Source: Eucalyptus grandis (taxonomy: Eukaryota; Streptophyta; Magnoliopsida; Myrtales; Myrtaceae). From it: a stretch of 64,000 bases of DNA. The notes beneath the pieces are model-generated. The model had not been told where the DNA came from, ran no database searches, and worked only from the letters and a program-made list of their open reading frames with translations. The DNA lies in contig NC_052619.1 of NCBI RefSeq assembly GCF_016545825.1, forward strand, positions 8,261,501-8,325,500. Direction: 5' to 3'. Position numbers and translations under genes: made by a program. Below, piece by piece: positions 45,976 through 57,639 of this stretch. Within the stretch, counting starts at the first letter, position 1; each line of letters opens with the position of its first letter.

Positions 45976-48879
45976 ATGGCTGCTTCCAACACGATAACAT
46001 ACACGTGGGCTGCTGAAGCCGCCGCCGAGATCGTGTCCCAGAAATTAGAGATGTTGCTCTCTCACCCGGTGTGCCTAAGGTGCTCATTGACAGAACCGCT
46101 CGCGAAGGAGGCCAGGGAGAAGCTGGCCATGATCCAAGAGTTCTTTTCCACGCGAGACAGCTTGTCCCCGAGCACCATGAGGTGGTTGGGGCGGCTCCTC
46201 CAAGCCATGTACGACGCCGAGGAATTCATCGACAAATTCCACCTCAGAGAGGCCCGCGGAAGGCACAAGGCCCTGCACATTGCCACGAGGCCGCCCACCG
46301 CGCTCATCTCCAGGTGCAAGCTGCGGAGGGACCTGTCCAATCTGGTGAATAAGATGCGGGAGTTGTGTCAAGATCAGTGCTTCACAGGCAAGGAGGCCAA
46401 GGGCAAGACGAGGAAGGCCTCCTCTGCTAGTGTTCCTGGGAAAGACGAGAAACAGGAAAGGCTGACTAGTTTATGGGATTGGCAAGCGTCGATTAACTCC
46501 TTATGGCGGGAGAAAAAGGAGGAAATAAAGGAGAGGATTGGGGAGGGACCGAAATCGGGGAATCTCGGTTGGACTTTAATTAGGGGTGAGCCAGGTGCCG
46601 GCAAGACGTCCGTCGCGAGATGGGTCTACAGGGAAGCGATGTACCTGGGCTTCAAGTGGCGTGCTTGGGTCCACCTCTCGCCCAGCATGGACATGCAGGA
46701 GTTCTTGTTCGAGGTACTGAAGCAAATTAGGAAGCTGGCGAGGGAGCTGAAGGACATGAACTTGCAGGAGATGACGGAAATCCACCCCCATGACTTGGCC
46801 AAGTGGAAGAAGTTCCTCATCGTGTTGGATGGCGTGCACACGTCCAACGTGCAACTCTTGGGAGGGTTAGCGAGAATCCTGCGTCATGGGCAGGGCCACA
46901 TAATCATCACGACTCAAGACGACCTCATAGCCAATACCATGGGCGGTTTCGAAAAGCCGATCGAGCCGAAAAAATTGAACCAAAAAGAAAGCCGGGAAAT
47001 GCTCTCCCTGAAGTTGCGTGGAGTGCCCGACGTTCAGAAGCTCTCGAATGAGGAGGAGGCTATCCTAGAAACGTGTCAGGGCTCGCTGCTCCGTATATCC
47101 TTAATTCTCGGATTTCTGCCACATGCTGGAAAGCAGGAACGCGCGGCGTTGGCGAAAGATGGTTCTAAGATGTCATTATTAGATCTCCTGAAGTTGAGTT
47201 ACCAGAAATTGCCGGCCCCTCTGAAACCGTGTTTCATCTACATGGTTTTGTTCCCCCGAGCAACCCCGATTCGAACGAGAAAGCTAGTGCGGCTGTGGTT
47301 GGCCGAGGGCTTATTGGATATGCATTGTTGTGGCGGAGAATGGAAAACGACAAGGGCGCCTGAGGATGTGGGAGAGACTTTCATTCTGGAGCTCGCGGAA
47401 AGGAACATGATCGATGTGGCGAGCTGGAGGGCAGATGGATCCCCCAAAACTTGCCACATGCTCAACTCTCTGTATGACGTGATCCACCCGATCGCGATGG
47501 ACACAGGGTTCCTCTACGTGCATGACGCTAGGAAGTCGAAAGACGAGAACGACCGCTACCCAACTGGCCAGCAACAAGAGCTCCTGGCACAACCACGAGA
47601 AACCAAGGTCCGGTGGCTTGCAGAGCACACAAACATAGTCAGAGACAGCCGCAGCGGCAGCTACCCTGATTTGAACCTCCGCTACGTCCGCTCGTTTCTG
47701 TCGTTCTTCATGAGGAGAGGCATGCTCACCAAGGATATCAGCACGTTCCTTAGGAAGATGACTTCCAAGACTGCCTATAGATTGCTGAGGGTACTTGACT
47801 TGGAAGGTGTGTATAAGCCATCCTTGCATGGTGTGCTCCATAAGCTGGTGCTCTTAAAGTACCTAGGTTTGAGATCCACGGCGTTGCCCTCAATCCCAAG
47901 AGCAGTTGCGGATCTGCAATACCTTGAGACTCTTGACATAAAGGACACCTACATCACTTCCCTGCCGAATTCCTTCTGGATGGCAAGGAACTTGAGGCAC
48001 CTGCATCTAAACTGGTTCTACATCAACCTGAAGACCATCTTCAAGGCTCGCAGCAACAATGTCATGGCCTTGAGTAGACTCCAAACCTTAAGCGGGCTGG
48101 TTATGGGTGAAGTCAAGGAGAACTCCGTCCAGATGGAGAGCTTGACCAAGCTGAAGCTTTTCTTGCACCAATTGGATAGGGATACCTCAGGCTCTGCTGG
48201 AAAAGCAGTGGCCGATTGGATTAGCTCTAGGCTCCCCAATCTCCGGTCCTTGACCTTTGGGGTGACCAAAAAAGCCCAGCCTGCGAAAGAAGCCAAGAAG
48301 AAAACATCGCAGATAGGTCTGTTACCGGAATTGGCGTTGGCAGGACATCGCGAACTGTTTGCGCTCTACTTGCTAGGCCAACTCAAAGAACCCAACTGGA
48401 AACAGCTCTTGCCAGTCTCGCTCCAGGTTTTGACTCTGTCGGGCTCGAAATTGGAGGCAGACATGATGGCCGAGTTGGGTGGTCTCCTGAAACACCTGAG
48501 GACGTTCAGGCTGTTGGGCAATTCTTTCCTGGGCACTAGTCTGAAGTTCGCCAGAGATGGGTTTCCGAGCCTCTTGATCTTGAAGATTTGGAAGCTGCCT
48601 TGCCTTCGGGAGGTGATTGTTGAACAAGGAGCAATGCCACATCTCAGACTACTCGAGCTTAGGCACCTAAAGAGCTTGACAACTGTTGAAGATATCGAGG
48701 AGTGCAAGGAATTGGAGAATATAGATGTCACATCCGAAAGCGACACTCTTGTTAAAGAACTTAGGGGCAAAATAGGAGTGAAGACGAATCTGAATTTTGA
48801 AGAAGACATCGAGAGGTCGGAAGACGGTGACGACAGGTATGGGAAAATAGTAAATTTCAAACATGTTCTTTATGCATGA
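45976..48879 (+). CDS. CC-NB-LRR disease-resistance protein with eroded NB-ARC motifs
   Basis: Single-exon NLR of 967 residues, a predicted intracellular immune receptor. A coiled-coil domain (1 to about 150) includes MYDAEEFIDKF, an EDVID-type motif. NB-ARC follows: P-loop GEPGAGKT at 204-211, kinase-2 KKFLIVLDGVH at about 278-288 (consensus LDDVW), RNBS-B HIIITTQDD, RNBS-D CFIYMVLFP at about 419, and RLWLAEGLL. The GLPL region reads CQGSLLRISLILGFL, and the MHD position reads HMLNSLYDVIHPIA (about 494-507), so both are degenerate. Leucine-rich repeats run from about 600 to 930 (LLRVLDLEGV, LLKYLGLRSTALPSIPRAVA, NLRHLHLNW). A charged tail closes the protein. The P-loop looks able to bind ATP. 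It may be an unusual sensor or an NLR losing ATPase control. A 75-bp relic of a relative lies 6 kb downstream. Confidence 0.9.
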   Translation: MAASNTITYTWAAEAAAEIVSQKLEMLLSHPVCLRCSLTEPLAKEAREKLAMIQEFFSTRDSLSPSTMRWLGRLLQAMYDAEEFIDKFHLREARGRHKALHIATRPPTALISRCKLRRDLSNLVNKMRELCQDQCFTGKEAKGKTRKASSASVPGKDEKQERLTSLWDWQASINSLWREKKEEIKERIGEGPKSGNLGWTLIRGEPGAGKTSVARWVYREAMYLGFKWRAWVHLSPSMDMQEFLFEVLKQIRKLARELKDMNLQEMTEIHPHDLAKWKKFLIVLDGVHTSNVQLLGGLARILRHGQGHIIITTQDDLIANTMGGFEKPIEPKKLNQKESREMLSLKLRGVPDVQKLSNEEEAILETCQGSLLRISLILGFLPHAGKQERAALAKDGSKMSLLDLLKLSYQKLPAPLKPCFIYMVLFPRATPIRTRKLVRLWLAEGLLDMHCCGGEWKTTRAPEDVGETFILELAERNMIDVASWRADGSPKTCHMLNSLYDVIHPIAMDTGFLYVHDARKSKDENDRYPTGQQQELLAQPRETKVRWLAEHTNIVRDSRSGSYPDLNLRYVRSFLSFFMRRGMLTKDISTFLRKMTSKTAYRLLRVLDLEGVYKPSLHGVLHKLVLLKYLGLRSTALPSIPRAVADLQYLETLDIKDTYITSLPNSFWMARNLRHLHLNWFYINLKTIFKARSNNVMALSRLQTLSGLVMGEVKENSVQMESLTKLKLFLHQLDRDTSGSAGKAVADWISSRLPNLRSLTFGVTKKAQPAKEAKKKTSQIGLLPELALAGHRELFALYLLGQLKEPNWKQLLPVSLQVLTLSGSKLEADMMAELGGLLKHLRTFRLLGNSFLGTSLKFARDGFPSLLILKIWKLPCLREVIVEQGAMPHLRLLELRHLKSLTTVEDIEECKELENIDVTSESDTLVKELRGKIGVKTNLNFEEDIERSEDGDDRYGKIVNFKHVLYA

Positions 48880-49616
48880 CGATGAAAACGTTTTTATAGA
48901 TTGATAATTTCAATAATTACTTATTAGTTATTAAAAAGAACGATAAAAATCAGGAACAAAGAAGGAGATGATGTATCCGCACGTTGAAAAGGACGCTAAG
49001 AGGCCCAAATCTGCGGAACATGTTCTTTACACAAAGTGATGAAAATGTTTTATGGATTTGATAATTTCTCATTAGGGATTAAAAGCCACGATTATGATTT
49101 TTATCTGATAAGAATTGCGTTTTCTCATTTCATCAAACCAAGTCAATACATATTAAGAAACTATGAAGGCTACAGTGAATCCTACTAAATAACACAAAAT
49201 CACAAGGCCAATATCATTTAACCTTTGTGAAATCTAATGTTGGATTCACAAGTAAGCTGTGGAACCAACCTTAATCCTCGTAGCCTACGCATGTTGAGTG
49301 TGCCTTTCACCTAGCTCACATACAAGACGATGAAGAAGAGATAAAAGAGATTTTTTTTTTTACACTGGTTAAGACCTATCGTTCAAGAAAATAAGCTTGT
49401 CATATAGGAACAAGGTCACTTTATTTTCACCATCATGAGTACTATTACTGCATCTGTATGCACACGTGTGTGTAGCTAACTTATTTAGTGGTTTCTCGTT
49501 TCCTACAGTGATGATGATAACAAGGCAACGGCTCCTTCTTGAATACAAGCTACTACAACGATTTTCGGAGCTGAACATATGTATATGTCCCACCTTCCCA
49601 CCCCTTAATCCCTCCT

Positions 49617-49621
<5 letters not shown>

Positions 49622-49652
<31 letters not shown>
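49622..49652. repeat. (CT)n microsatellite
   Basis: About 15 CT units in a C-rich context. Confidence 0.95.
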
Positions 49653-49655
<3 letters not shown>

Positions 49656-50205
49656 GTGCCAATAAACAATTTCATATACCAGTCATATTATATGATGAAT
49701 TGACACGATTCCATTCACTTTATCCATGTTGATACCTGAATTTTGCTAGCAACGAGTGCGAGAATAAAAATAAGAATAACAAGAATAATAAAAAAATTTG
49801 TTGTAGGCCCCAACTAGTAAGATACACGCTTTCTTTCCCAAAGAAAATGAAAAGAGTTCTAGATTCTTCTTCTCGCTGGTGGCCTCTCACGGCCTCTCTA
49901 GCTTCCCGGCCAGTCGCCAGCTCCGCCTACCGGCCTTCCATCTCCGATCACGGAAGACGCGCCAAGCTCGAACGTGGAATCCCCTGGATTTCTCTCTCGC
50001 TTGAGGTAACATCTTTGTCGATTCGAGTGTTCAGACGTCTCCGCCCGCTTGCATCAGCTTCTCCAACGGCCAACCCGTAGCCCGAACTGAATCATCTCCT
50101 ATTGCTATGGTAAACAACATCAAGAGTTGCGCGAATAGGCCAGTGGATTCATCGGCGTAAATGCTTCTTTGAGATCGGATACAGAAGCTCGAGGCCTACA
50201 ACTAA

Positions 50206-50870
50206 GGGTGCGTTTGTTTATGTTTCCGTTCAAAAATTATTCCTAACAAAATAAAAATTATTTATGTTCCAGGGAACAATTTTTGACTAGAAAGATACGT
50301 TTGGTAAACATGTTCTAGGAATAAAAAATGAATAGAAACACGTTTGGTAAATTTATAATCTTTTTTGTTTCTTTTAATTTTTTAATATTTTTATTTTATT
50401 TTTCCTTTTTTCTTTCTTTTTCTTTTTTCTTCTTTTTGGTCGATCGCCGGCCTCGGCCATGGCGGTGACCGCCGACGAGGGCCGGCGGCCTCGCCTTGGC
50501 CGGGCGAGCCCAAGCTCGCCGAGCCTCGCCAGGGCCGGCGACGCCGGCCTCGCCGGGGGCCGGCGACCCTCCGGCGAGGTCGTTGGCCATGGTTGAGGCC
50601 GGCGACCGGCCAAAGAAAAAAATAAGAAAAAAAGAAGAAGAAAAAAAGAGAAGAAAAGAAATGAGAGAGAAAATTTATTCTTCAAAAGTGTTTCTGGAAC
50701 AACTTTTTTTTTTGTTTCTTATTTCTGTTCTAATTTTATTCTTGGTACAAAAAAACAAATTTTGAACAAAAACGCAAATAAACGCATTTCGTTCTTTTTT
50801 TTTTATTTTAGGGAACAAAAAAAAAATAAATCTGTTCATAAAAAAAAAAGAAACACAAACATGCAGGCCC
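50206..50870. mobile_element. Harbinger/Tourist-like element with TAA target duplication and GC-rich core
   Basis: Bounded by TAA at 50203-50205 and 50871-50873. Terminal inverted repeats read GGGTGCGTTTGTTTATGTTT at the left and, inverted, GGGCCTGCATGTTTGTGTTT at the right. A 3-bp TAA/TTA duplication with GGG..GTTTG ends fits PIF/Harbinger-type MITEs. The centre (about 50440-50620) is very GC-rich. No transposase. Confidence 0.7.
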
Positions 50871-52704
50871 TAAGTGTCCCATCGTCCCTAGTTGTCGAAT
50901 TGTGAAGAGGCTCATATCGCTGATTTTGACAATCAACTCCGGCTCTATTTCAATAGCTGTGATATGCTCTGCATCTTAAACGTGGAGAGAGAAGAATAGA
51001 GAAATCTTCATAGAGGGCCAGTTCCATAGGACGCTAAGGCGACAATGGAATTCGTCAATCAATAGTCACACTTATCAGGTCGTTTCTTTCCCAATTACGC
51101 TCATGTATCAGATTTCGAATTCATTTTCAAATTTGTCTCTTGCCCTACGCTCTGTTTTGGTGTCTTTCCATTGTAGACGCTGAACCACCCCGCTATTTCC
51201 TCAAACAAGTATTTCTTCGGTCCATGAGGTTGTTGGTCCTGATTGGTTCGAGATTAGTGGTTTGAGTTCAATCCAGTGGCGTTGGAGTATGGGAGGCCCT
51301 GTTGTGAAAAAGCGAAAAATCAAATAATAAATAGATAGAGCAAGAAAATAAATCGAATATCGGATTTACGTAATTCGGTCATATGAGAAGAGTAGCAACG
51401 AATTTTACTATGGATTAAGTGATACACAAAAATTATAATAACTTGAGTCACTCAAACACTAATAGTATTTCCTAAGCCTCAATTATACCAAATAACTCAC
51501 GCAGTGTTTAATCCTAAAATTTCTCATGAAATAATCTCAATCTTGTGGAAAAATTATATACAAATTCTTGTTACAATACTTTAATTGGCTTGAACACTAA
51601 TTCTTGACGGATATAATTGCCCGAACGAAACCAATGGGCAAGCACTCTGTGAAAACGGCGCTTCAAGAAACCTTCGCCACGTCAACCAGCGTTCATAGAA
51701 CAAACGTTGAGAATTGACATATAAGCCACCGCTAGAGGAGTCCAAAATTAGACCGGTCAAAAAAGAAGTCCACGCGTGAAGGAAACCGAATCGAGCTGGG
51801 ATTCGGTCAACAAAGTCAACATTTGGACTTTCCCCTTTTTTTTTCGTCTTTTATTTCTCTGAAATACGGTGGCCATATATCTCGCGGCCAAAGTCCAATA
51901 TTGCACTTTCCTTTTCTGTCCTCTCCTATGGTCAAAGTCCAACGCTCCTTTGGACTTTACAACACGACTTCACCAATGAAGTAAATTTCATATTCTGAGA
52001 TTTGGTTGTTCTAAACCTTATCCACAATTCATTTTGGATTGAGTTCGTTCAATGGCTCAAACTCGAGATATATGTTAATAGGTGCAATAAGTTAGATGAT
52101 GTGCAATAGTTGTTTGGTAAAATTATCCAAGAGAATGATCAGTGACGGTGCATTGCAAAATTCGATTATGCTCAGCCAGGAACTGTAGGATGTACTTATC
52201 TCGATTAGAGGAATTACGATTCCAACGAATAATCTAAGTCAAACATCTCCTTTTATATATGATCATGCGCCATGTCGCTTCGTGTTCAGTTTTTGTACTC
52301 ATATTCTCGCTTGTCAATGTTTCCTGTTCAGAGTACCTCGCTCCCACCTTTTGCTTCTCTACCACAGAGACATTCCTTGTTTCAATCAGTAGCCCGGAGT
52401 TGTTTGTTAAGTTGAGTAAGACAGAGTTGCTCTCCTTAGTTATTCAAAGTCGCCACTCGTCATCCAAATGAAGTTCATAAATAATCCACGCATTTTTAAG
52501 AGATTGTGACATTCTGGTTGTGTATCCTGAAGCGGGACTTTAAAAGTCTGAGTTAAATATCTTGGCGAAGTTAATTTTTGAGGAGCAAGGCCCATGCAAG
52601 TGGGGTTACACTCTTGGCTGGCTTCTCTTCAGTGGGTATCATAGAATTTCACCTAGAGGCCTGGAACAAGGGCACGTGCCTACGATGTCATCTCCATTGC
52701 CGGC

Positions 52705-53060
52705 TCAACATGCTGGATTAAGGGCTATACCTGCAATTCATATTCACTACATGCTGATTTCTTGGCTATGAGTGTTGCACATATTTAGAGTATGCTGATT
52801 TCTGGGCTATGAGTGCTGCACATGGTATGAATATGCTGGCTTCAGGGCCATACGTGCTATTTTATGTTCACAATATTCTGAATTCAAAGCTATAGGCGCT
52901 GTATTTACTTAGAACTTGCGGGATTCATGATTAGAGATGCTGTCCATGCTTAAAACTTGGCAAATTCTTGATTATAAGTGTTGTTCATGCCTTGAATGAG
53001 CCGTATTCATGATTATATGAGCTGCCCATGGTTGAATTTGTTTGATATATGTTCATGTTT
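52705..53060 (+). repeat. Diverged minisatellite of 8-9 units with a 41-bp period
   Basis: Recurring landmarks TGCTGRNTT, GGGCTATGAGTGCTG and CATG lie at 52711, 52752, 52793, 52834, 52876, 52917, 52957 and about 52998. Spacing is 41 with deviations of at most one base, although the units differ widely in sequence. Confidence 0.8.
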
Positions 53061-53157
53061 GTTGTCCACAGCCATTCTGTACAAATAATGAAGGTTTGGT
53101 TCCGTCTCGATATTAACTTGATGTGTCATTGTGGGAAAGGGTTATGTGGAATTTATG

Positions 53158-53232
53158 ATGCTCGCCCGTAAGTTGCGTGGACTGCCCGATGGTCAGAACC
53201 TCTCGAATGAGGAGAAGGCTATCCTAGAAACG
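53158..53232 (+). pseudogene. NLR gene fragment, relative of 46999-47073
   Basis: These 75 bp align without gaps to the NB-ARC region of the NLR at 46999-47073 with about 8 mismatches (shared AAGTTGCGTGGA, CTCTCGAATGAGGAG and GCTATCCTAGAAACG). Flanking DNA does not match, so it is an isolated relic of a related NLR, in the same orientation. Confidence 0.85.
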
Positions 53233-53642
53233 ACGAGCAAGCAGCAGCTTTGCCACCTAGTCTCGATCTTGCATACATATTTACTTTCTGAAAATTAAAA
53301 ACTTACAAATCAGAGTGAAAATTAATCACGTTAAGGAGTCAGCGACCAAGTCATCGAACGAAAAGTTATGAACCACTTTGAGGAGTGGCTAATTGCAGGC
53401 AGGTAGAAAATTACTAGCCATTTTGAGGAACTCAAAAGTTCTCCGTCCCAATTTGCCTTAGCTTCAGTGGAATGCCTCTGGTGAACAACCGATACACCCA
53501 ATTTCATTATTTCTGACTTTACTCCAAGTGCAACACATTTCGAAATAACTCAACCTCACCATCTCAACATGATGACTTTAATTTATTTATCTTACTCAGA
53601 TAACATTACGTTTAACCAAAAGACACATTCCACCTAAAACTT

Positions 53643-55839
53643 CTACCCCATGGTCAGTTTGGTAACGTGTGGTGCCCCAGAATTTGGTAGCGGCTCTGCT
53701 ATGCCGAGATGCGCCATGAGAAGCCAAATGTGGCTGAGAAGCTCTCCCCCTCTGCTCAGGCTCTCAGAGTGTTCGTAGCCTGTGCATTGGCAAGCCGCGT
53801 ACATCATCATCCTCGCCCAGACCTTGCTGATCACGTTCCACGTTTCGACTGATTTCAGTTGTCCAGCAAGATGGCACGCATCAAACAGCACAGACATGCT
53901 TTCAGCTCCACTCATCTTCCACACAGGGATGTCAGCTCTCACTTGGAGCAGAAGATAGCAGACTTCGCACAGATCGCGAGACTCTCTCGACTCGTGCTCC
54001 TCGAAGCAGTTGCATAAACGGGAGTGAGCATGTGCCTCTTTCTTGAATAATTTCTGCGCCCACTCGATGACCGATAAGATGTTGACTTTCTTCTTTGGCA
54101 GCATCACTAGCTCGTCCTCGAAGAACTTCTGAACTTCAACCAACGTGTCTTGGTATCGGAGCACCCCCATCCCTGTCGCGAACATGGAAGGATGGAATTT
54201 TAAAAGATAGAGCATGTACCGTGAGACCAACATACTCATCATGTAGTCTGACCTCGTCCGAGTCCACGCTGTGGCAGTCTTCATAGTGACATAGCTCAGT
54301 GGCGATGTGCCATATGATGATGCTCTGGTCAAATTCCTTCTCATCCAAACTCCATTTCAGATGATCACAGTTCGACTTCTTCAGTAGTTCGCTCGCCTCC
54401 AGCTTAAGACTCGCCAATGCGCTCTTCAATCCTACTTGCTTTTCCATATAAGTGACCACATCCGTCATTTGTTTGAAGATCAGTTCTTTGATTTCCTCCT
54501 TCAACTCTTTGTAATCGATATAGAAGTTCCTTTCCACAACGTCGCCCAACATGGCTAGCCTTGGATAGCGGAAGATGCCCTTTCTCTTCCTCATAGATGA
54601 TCCCAAGAGGCTGAACTGGGCCACGGAATTTGACCATCTTGACCATCTCAGGCTCCGGCTGAAAGAGAAAAAGGTGATGGCTGATGAAATGGCGGATCCC
54701 TTGGGTCTCTGAATGCGCCAGTGTTGGACCCAATCGGATGAAATTGCTAGAATTAGCGAGAAAATCTCTAAAAGTATAGCCCCACTTATCAGCGAGAAAG
54801 TTATACATATGTCAACTTTGGAGTAATCCTTCTTATCGTGGAAGGAGAAGAATACCAACATGGCACACGGCAGGAAGAGACTGATGACCCAGCGAATGAT
54901 GCCCCAGCGACGGTTCAGCAACGGGGCCTTGGTGTAGAGCAGATCGTACATGAACCCGAGCTCGATCTCCACGATTTTGAAAGCCTTCACTGCTTTCATA
55001 TCTGGGCCCTTGAACATGGGCCGACTGACGCCCAGGTCGACAAAGCTGACGTTCAGGCCCACAAAGAGAAGCTTGAAGATATTGAACAACTCATAGGCTT
55101 TGTCCAGAGTCGCTTGAAAGTCCTTCACTGAGTGATCCTCCAGAGCCGGAATCCGCGTGAGCTCGTCGATTCCAACCCGGTAACCCTCCTCTTTCTTCAG
55201 AGTGTACCGCGCCACATTCCTGGGGTATACGGAACCGAAATCGGGCCGCGGAAGCATTGAACCTTGAAGTCGACCTTCGCTAGCCAAGTACAAGCACAAT
55301 GTCCTCTCTGCATATCTGATGAATCCCACCAGGATCATCCCCGCCGCTAATATCCACAGTGTAGACCCCCACAACGCCAAGAAGTAAATGTAAAACGCTA
55401 GTCCTACCTGGACGCAAAGCCGCGCCAGTTGCCTCAGCCATAGCTCGTTGTCCTCCAGGGCATACGAGGTGATCGTGTCAGGCCCACCCAAGTGGAGGAG
55501 GAGGAACGGCGCCCAGAACGCCATGATCTGGCTCTTCGTATCGATTGTCCCCTTTGTTTCCTTCATGTTGGCCAGGCGGCTCGACATGATGCCGAGCGCA
55601 AGAGTCGCGATGGAGTCCGCCGAAAGGTACGTCGTCCAGAGCACGACTTGGATCCAGTTCCTGAAAATGGATTTCCTCCAACTGGCCAGAGTGGCAAGGG
55701 TCAATTGGAGGAACAAGCTGAAGAGGACGAGTAACTGCAGCCCCCACTCTTTCCATAGACCATGAGCGTTTGTCAGCGAAAATCCCATGGTTGAACTCGA
55801 ACAGATGGCACCGACAGACTCAACGATCGGGGCACCCAC
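53643..55839 (-). CDS. DUF4220/DUF594 membrane protein, broken by a one-base frameshift
   Basis: Minus-strand gene of a plant-specific multi-pass membrane family (DUF4220 N-terminal, DUF594 C-terminal) of unknown function, often found in clusters. The first frame starts MGAPIVESVGAICSSSTMGF; the Met of MGFSLTNAHGLWKEWGLQ (residue 18) may be the true start. It has several hydrophobic segments (for example LQLLVLFSLFLQLTLATLAS and FYIYFLALWGSTLWILAAGM) and reaches the DUF594 signature SIIIWHIATELCHYEDCHSV. The continuation (SDYMMSMLVSRYMLYLLKFH, then TGMGVLRYQDT) is in another frame. Skipping one base near 54252-54253 restores it. The span of 2197 bp is one more than a multiple of three. Either the gene is recently broken or this is a sequencing error. 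Beyond the shift the second frame stays open to a stop at 53643. Confidence 0.82.
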
Positions 55840-56149
55840 TTAAAGAGCGGTCAAACTTAAGATTATATATGGAGACTGGAGAGGAAGTAAGGCAAAACAG
55901 CATTAGCTTTGAATTTACCTCAGCATTGTCCTTGGAACTGCCATCATTTTATGAGCATTACTTGGGATAGTAATCAAGTTCAGAAGCAATTATTTACACT
56001 GCAAAACATTAGAAGGAACAAAAAGGCAGCAACACAATACTCACGGCACTACTTTTTGATGCATAATCAAGAAGCAATCCTCTACATTTGCCCCAGGCAG
56101 AAATAAAGTGACAAAATCAGGTTCTGGCATTCGTGCTAGCACAAGTATT

Positions 56150-56475
56150 GTCTACCATAATTGAGAAGATTGGAACTAGACAGAGAGTTAAAGTTTGGCT
56201 TCTCAATCACTGCCCCAAATTGAAATCTAATAAACTTCCCAACAATCATTGTTATTTTCACACTTTGTCTGAAATCCCCACTTTAATATGATTCATGTGA
56301 AATTTAAAAATCACCTATTGAGCTTGCTATAACAAGTAAAGTCACAAAAAGGCCAAAAGAGGGTCATAATGCTCCCTCCAATTTCAAGCAATTCCAAAGC
56401 ATCAAGTTGATTGCTTTGATTCCAGTAGATAAGCATATTACTTTCATTTAAATTACAAAGATCTCTGTGTTTTCC
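56150..56475 (+). repeat. Local duplication, copy A
   Basis: Matches 58965-59275 in the same orientation. Shared blocks include AGTTAAAGTTTG, CAAATTGAAATC, ATGATTCATGTG and ACAAGTAAAGTCACAAAAAGG, with the same spacing. Confidence 0.85.
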
Positions 56476-57639
56476 TAAAAAAAATTGGAAGCCAGTAAAA
56501 TTTTCATTAAGAACGCAATGGCAAGACTTGCAGATCATCAATCTGTGTCGTCACCATATAACATCTCAAGAAATGTGGACAAGGGAGACGAAATGCCAAT
56601 TTTTTCACTTCATATTAAAGGAGAACGAGAGACATGGGTCAAAACTTTTAAAAGCGATAGAGAGATACACAGAGCCCGGAGGAATTAAAGGCCTCATGGT
56701 CAAAGCTGAAAAAAAAAAGAGAGTACAAATGCAGATTTTTGATTGATTCAATCGTACGTAACTTTTTTAAACCGCTGGTATTTTGCTAATCTATACTTTT
56801 ATGTAAAGCAAAAAGGATCTCTTTAAGAGATCACAATGCTGTTTTTCTCAAAAATATCCTCGATTAGATTTTTTACAGATATTTTATGAATGGGCAAATG
56901 CATCAATTAACGGTTCTACTTTATCTCTTATGTGTATTACTTTTAACATTTAAACATTTTGTATCTTATAAACAACCCTACCATAAAAAAAAAAAAAAAA
57001 AAGTTTCGAAAGGTTTGTCATTTTCCACAGTATATGCAATTCCTGCATATTGTGTCAATAACTTTTTTGTCATTTTGGATGTCAATTTTTGTATACAGGC
57101 ATCGCATTTGGATTTTGCTATTACACAATAGGATAACACAATAAAAGAAGCCACTTACACACTACGAAGAAAAGCCAACTTGAGCTGTTCCCGAGCTCAC
57201 GATTAATTAAACACCTAGATTGGTATTATCAGAAAAATATCTTAATTAATTTCTTTGTAAGAATTAAATCTGTACTTTCTATGGTTGTGCTTTCTCCTGC
57301 CTTTTCTTATTTTTGGTTCTCTAATTTCATGTGTTTTTAAAAGTATGCAAAGTTAATTAATCAAAAAGCTAAAAGTAATTTCCTGCAATAACAACCATAG
57401 AATCTCAGATATCTTGTTAAGCCATAGAAAGTGAAGGTGATTTCCCCTCTTTTTATCTTTAGTTAAGCATCCCTTAATTAAATTACCGATGGATGATGTG
57501 ATCATTACACTCAGAAAATTAATGTCTTCATGTGAACATTCCTATAAATAGACAAAATTTACAATTTATCTTCTCTTTTGACACTGGATATATGGATACC
57601 CTAAAACCTCATATTTATTATAAGGTTAATATTGATAAT

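Larger units (their letters stand above)
48880..53157. other. Intergenic region with repeats, no supported gene
   Basis: NLR 3' flank, a CT microsatellite (49622-49652), a Harbinger-like element (50206-50870), an LTR-like stretch near 51300-51600 (reading TCGGATTTACGTAATTCGGTC), and a 41-bp minisatellite (52705-53060). Short open frames at 49847-50080 and 52259-52471 (the latter with a hydrophobic, signal-like start) cannot be assigned. Confidence 0.5.

Noticed and set aside
56985..57001. Poly-A run as a retroposed gene tail
   Set aside because: No coding or SINE-like body upstream could be recognised.
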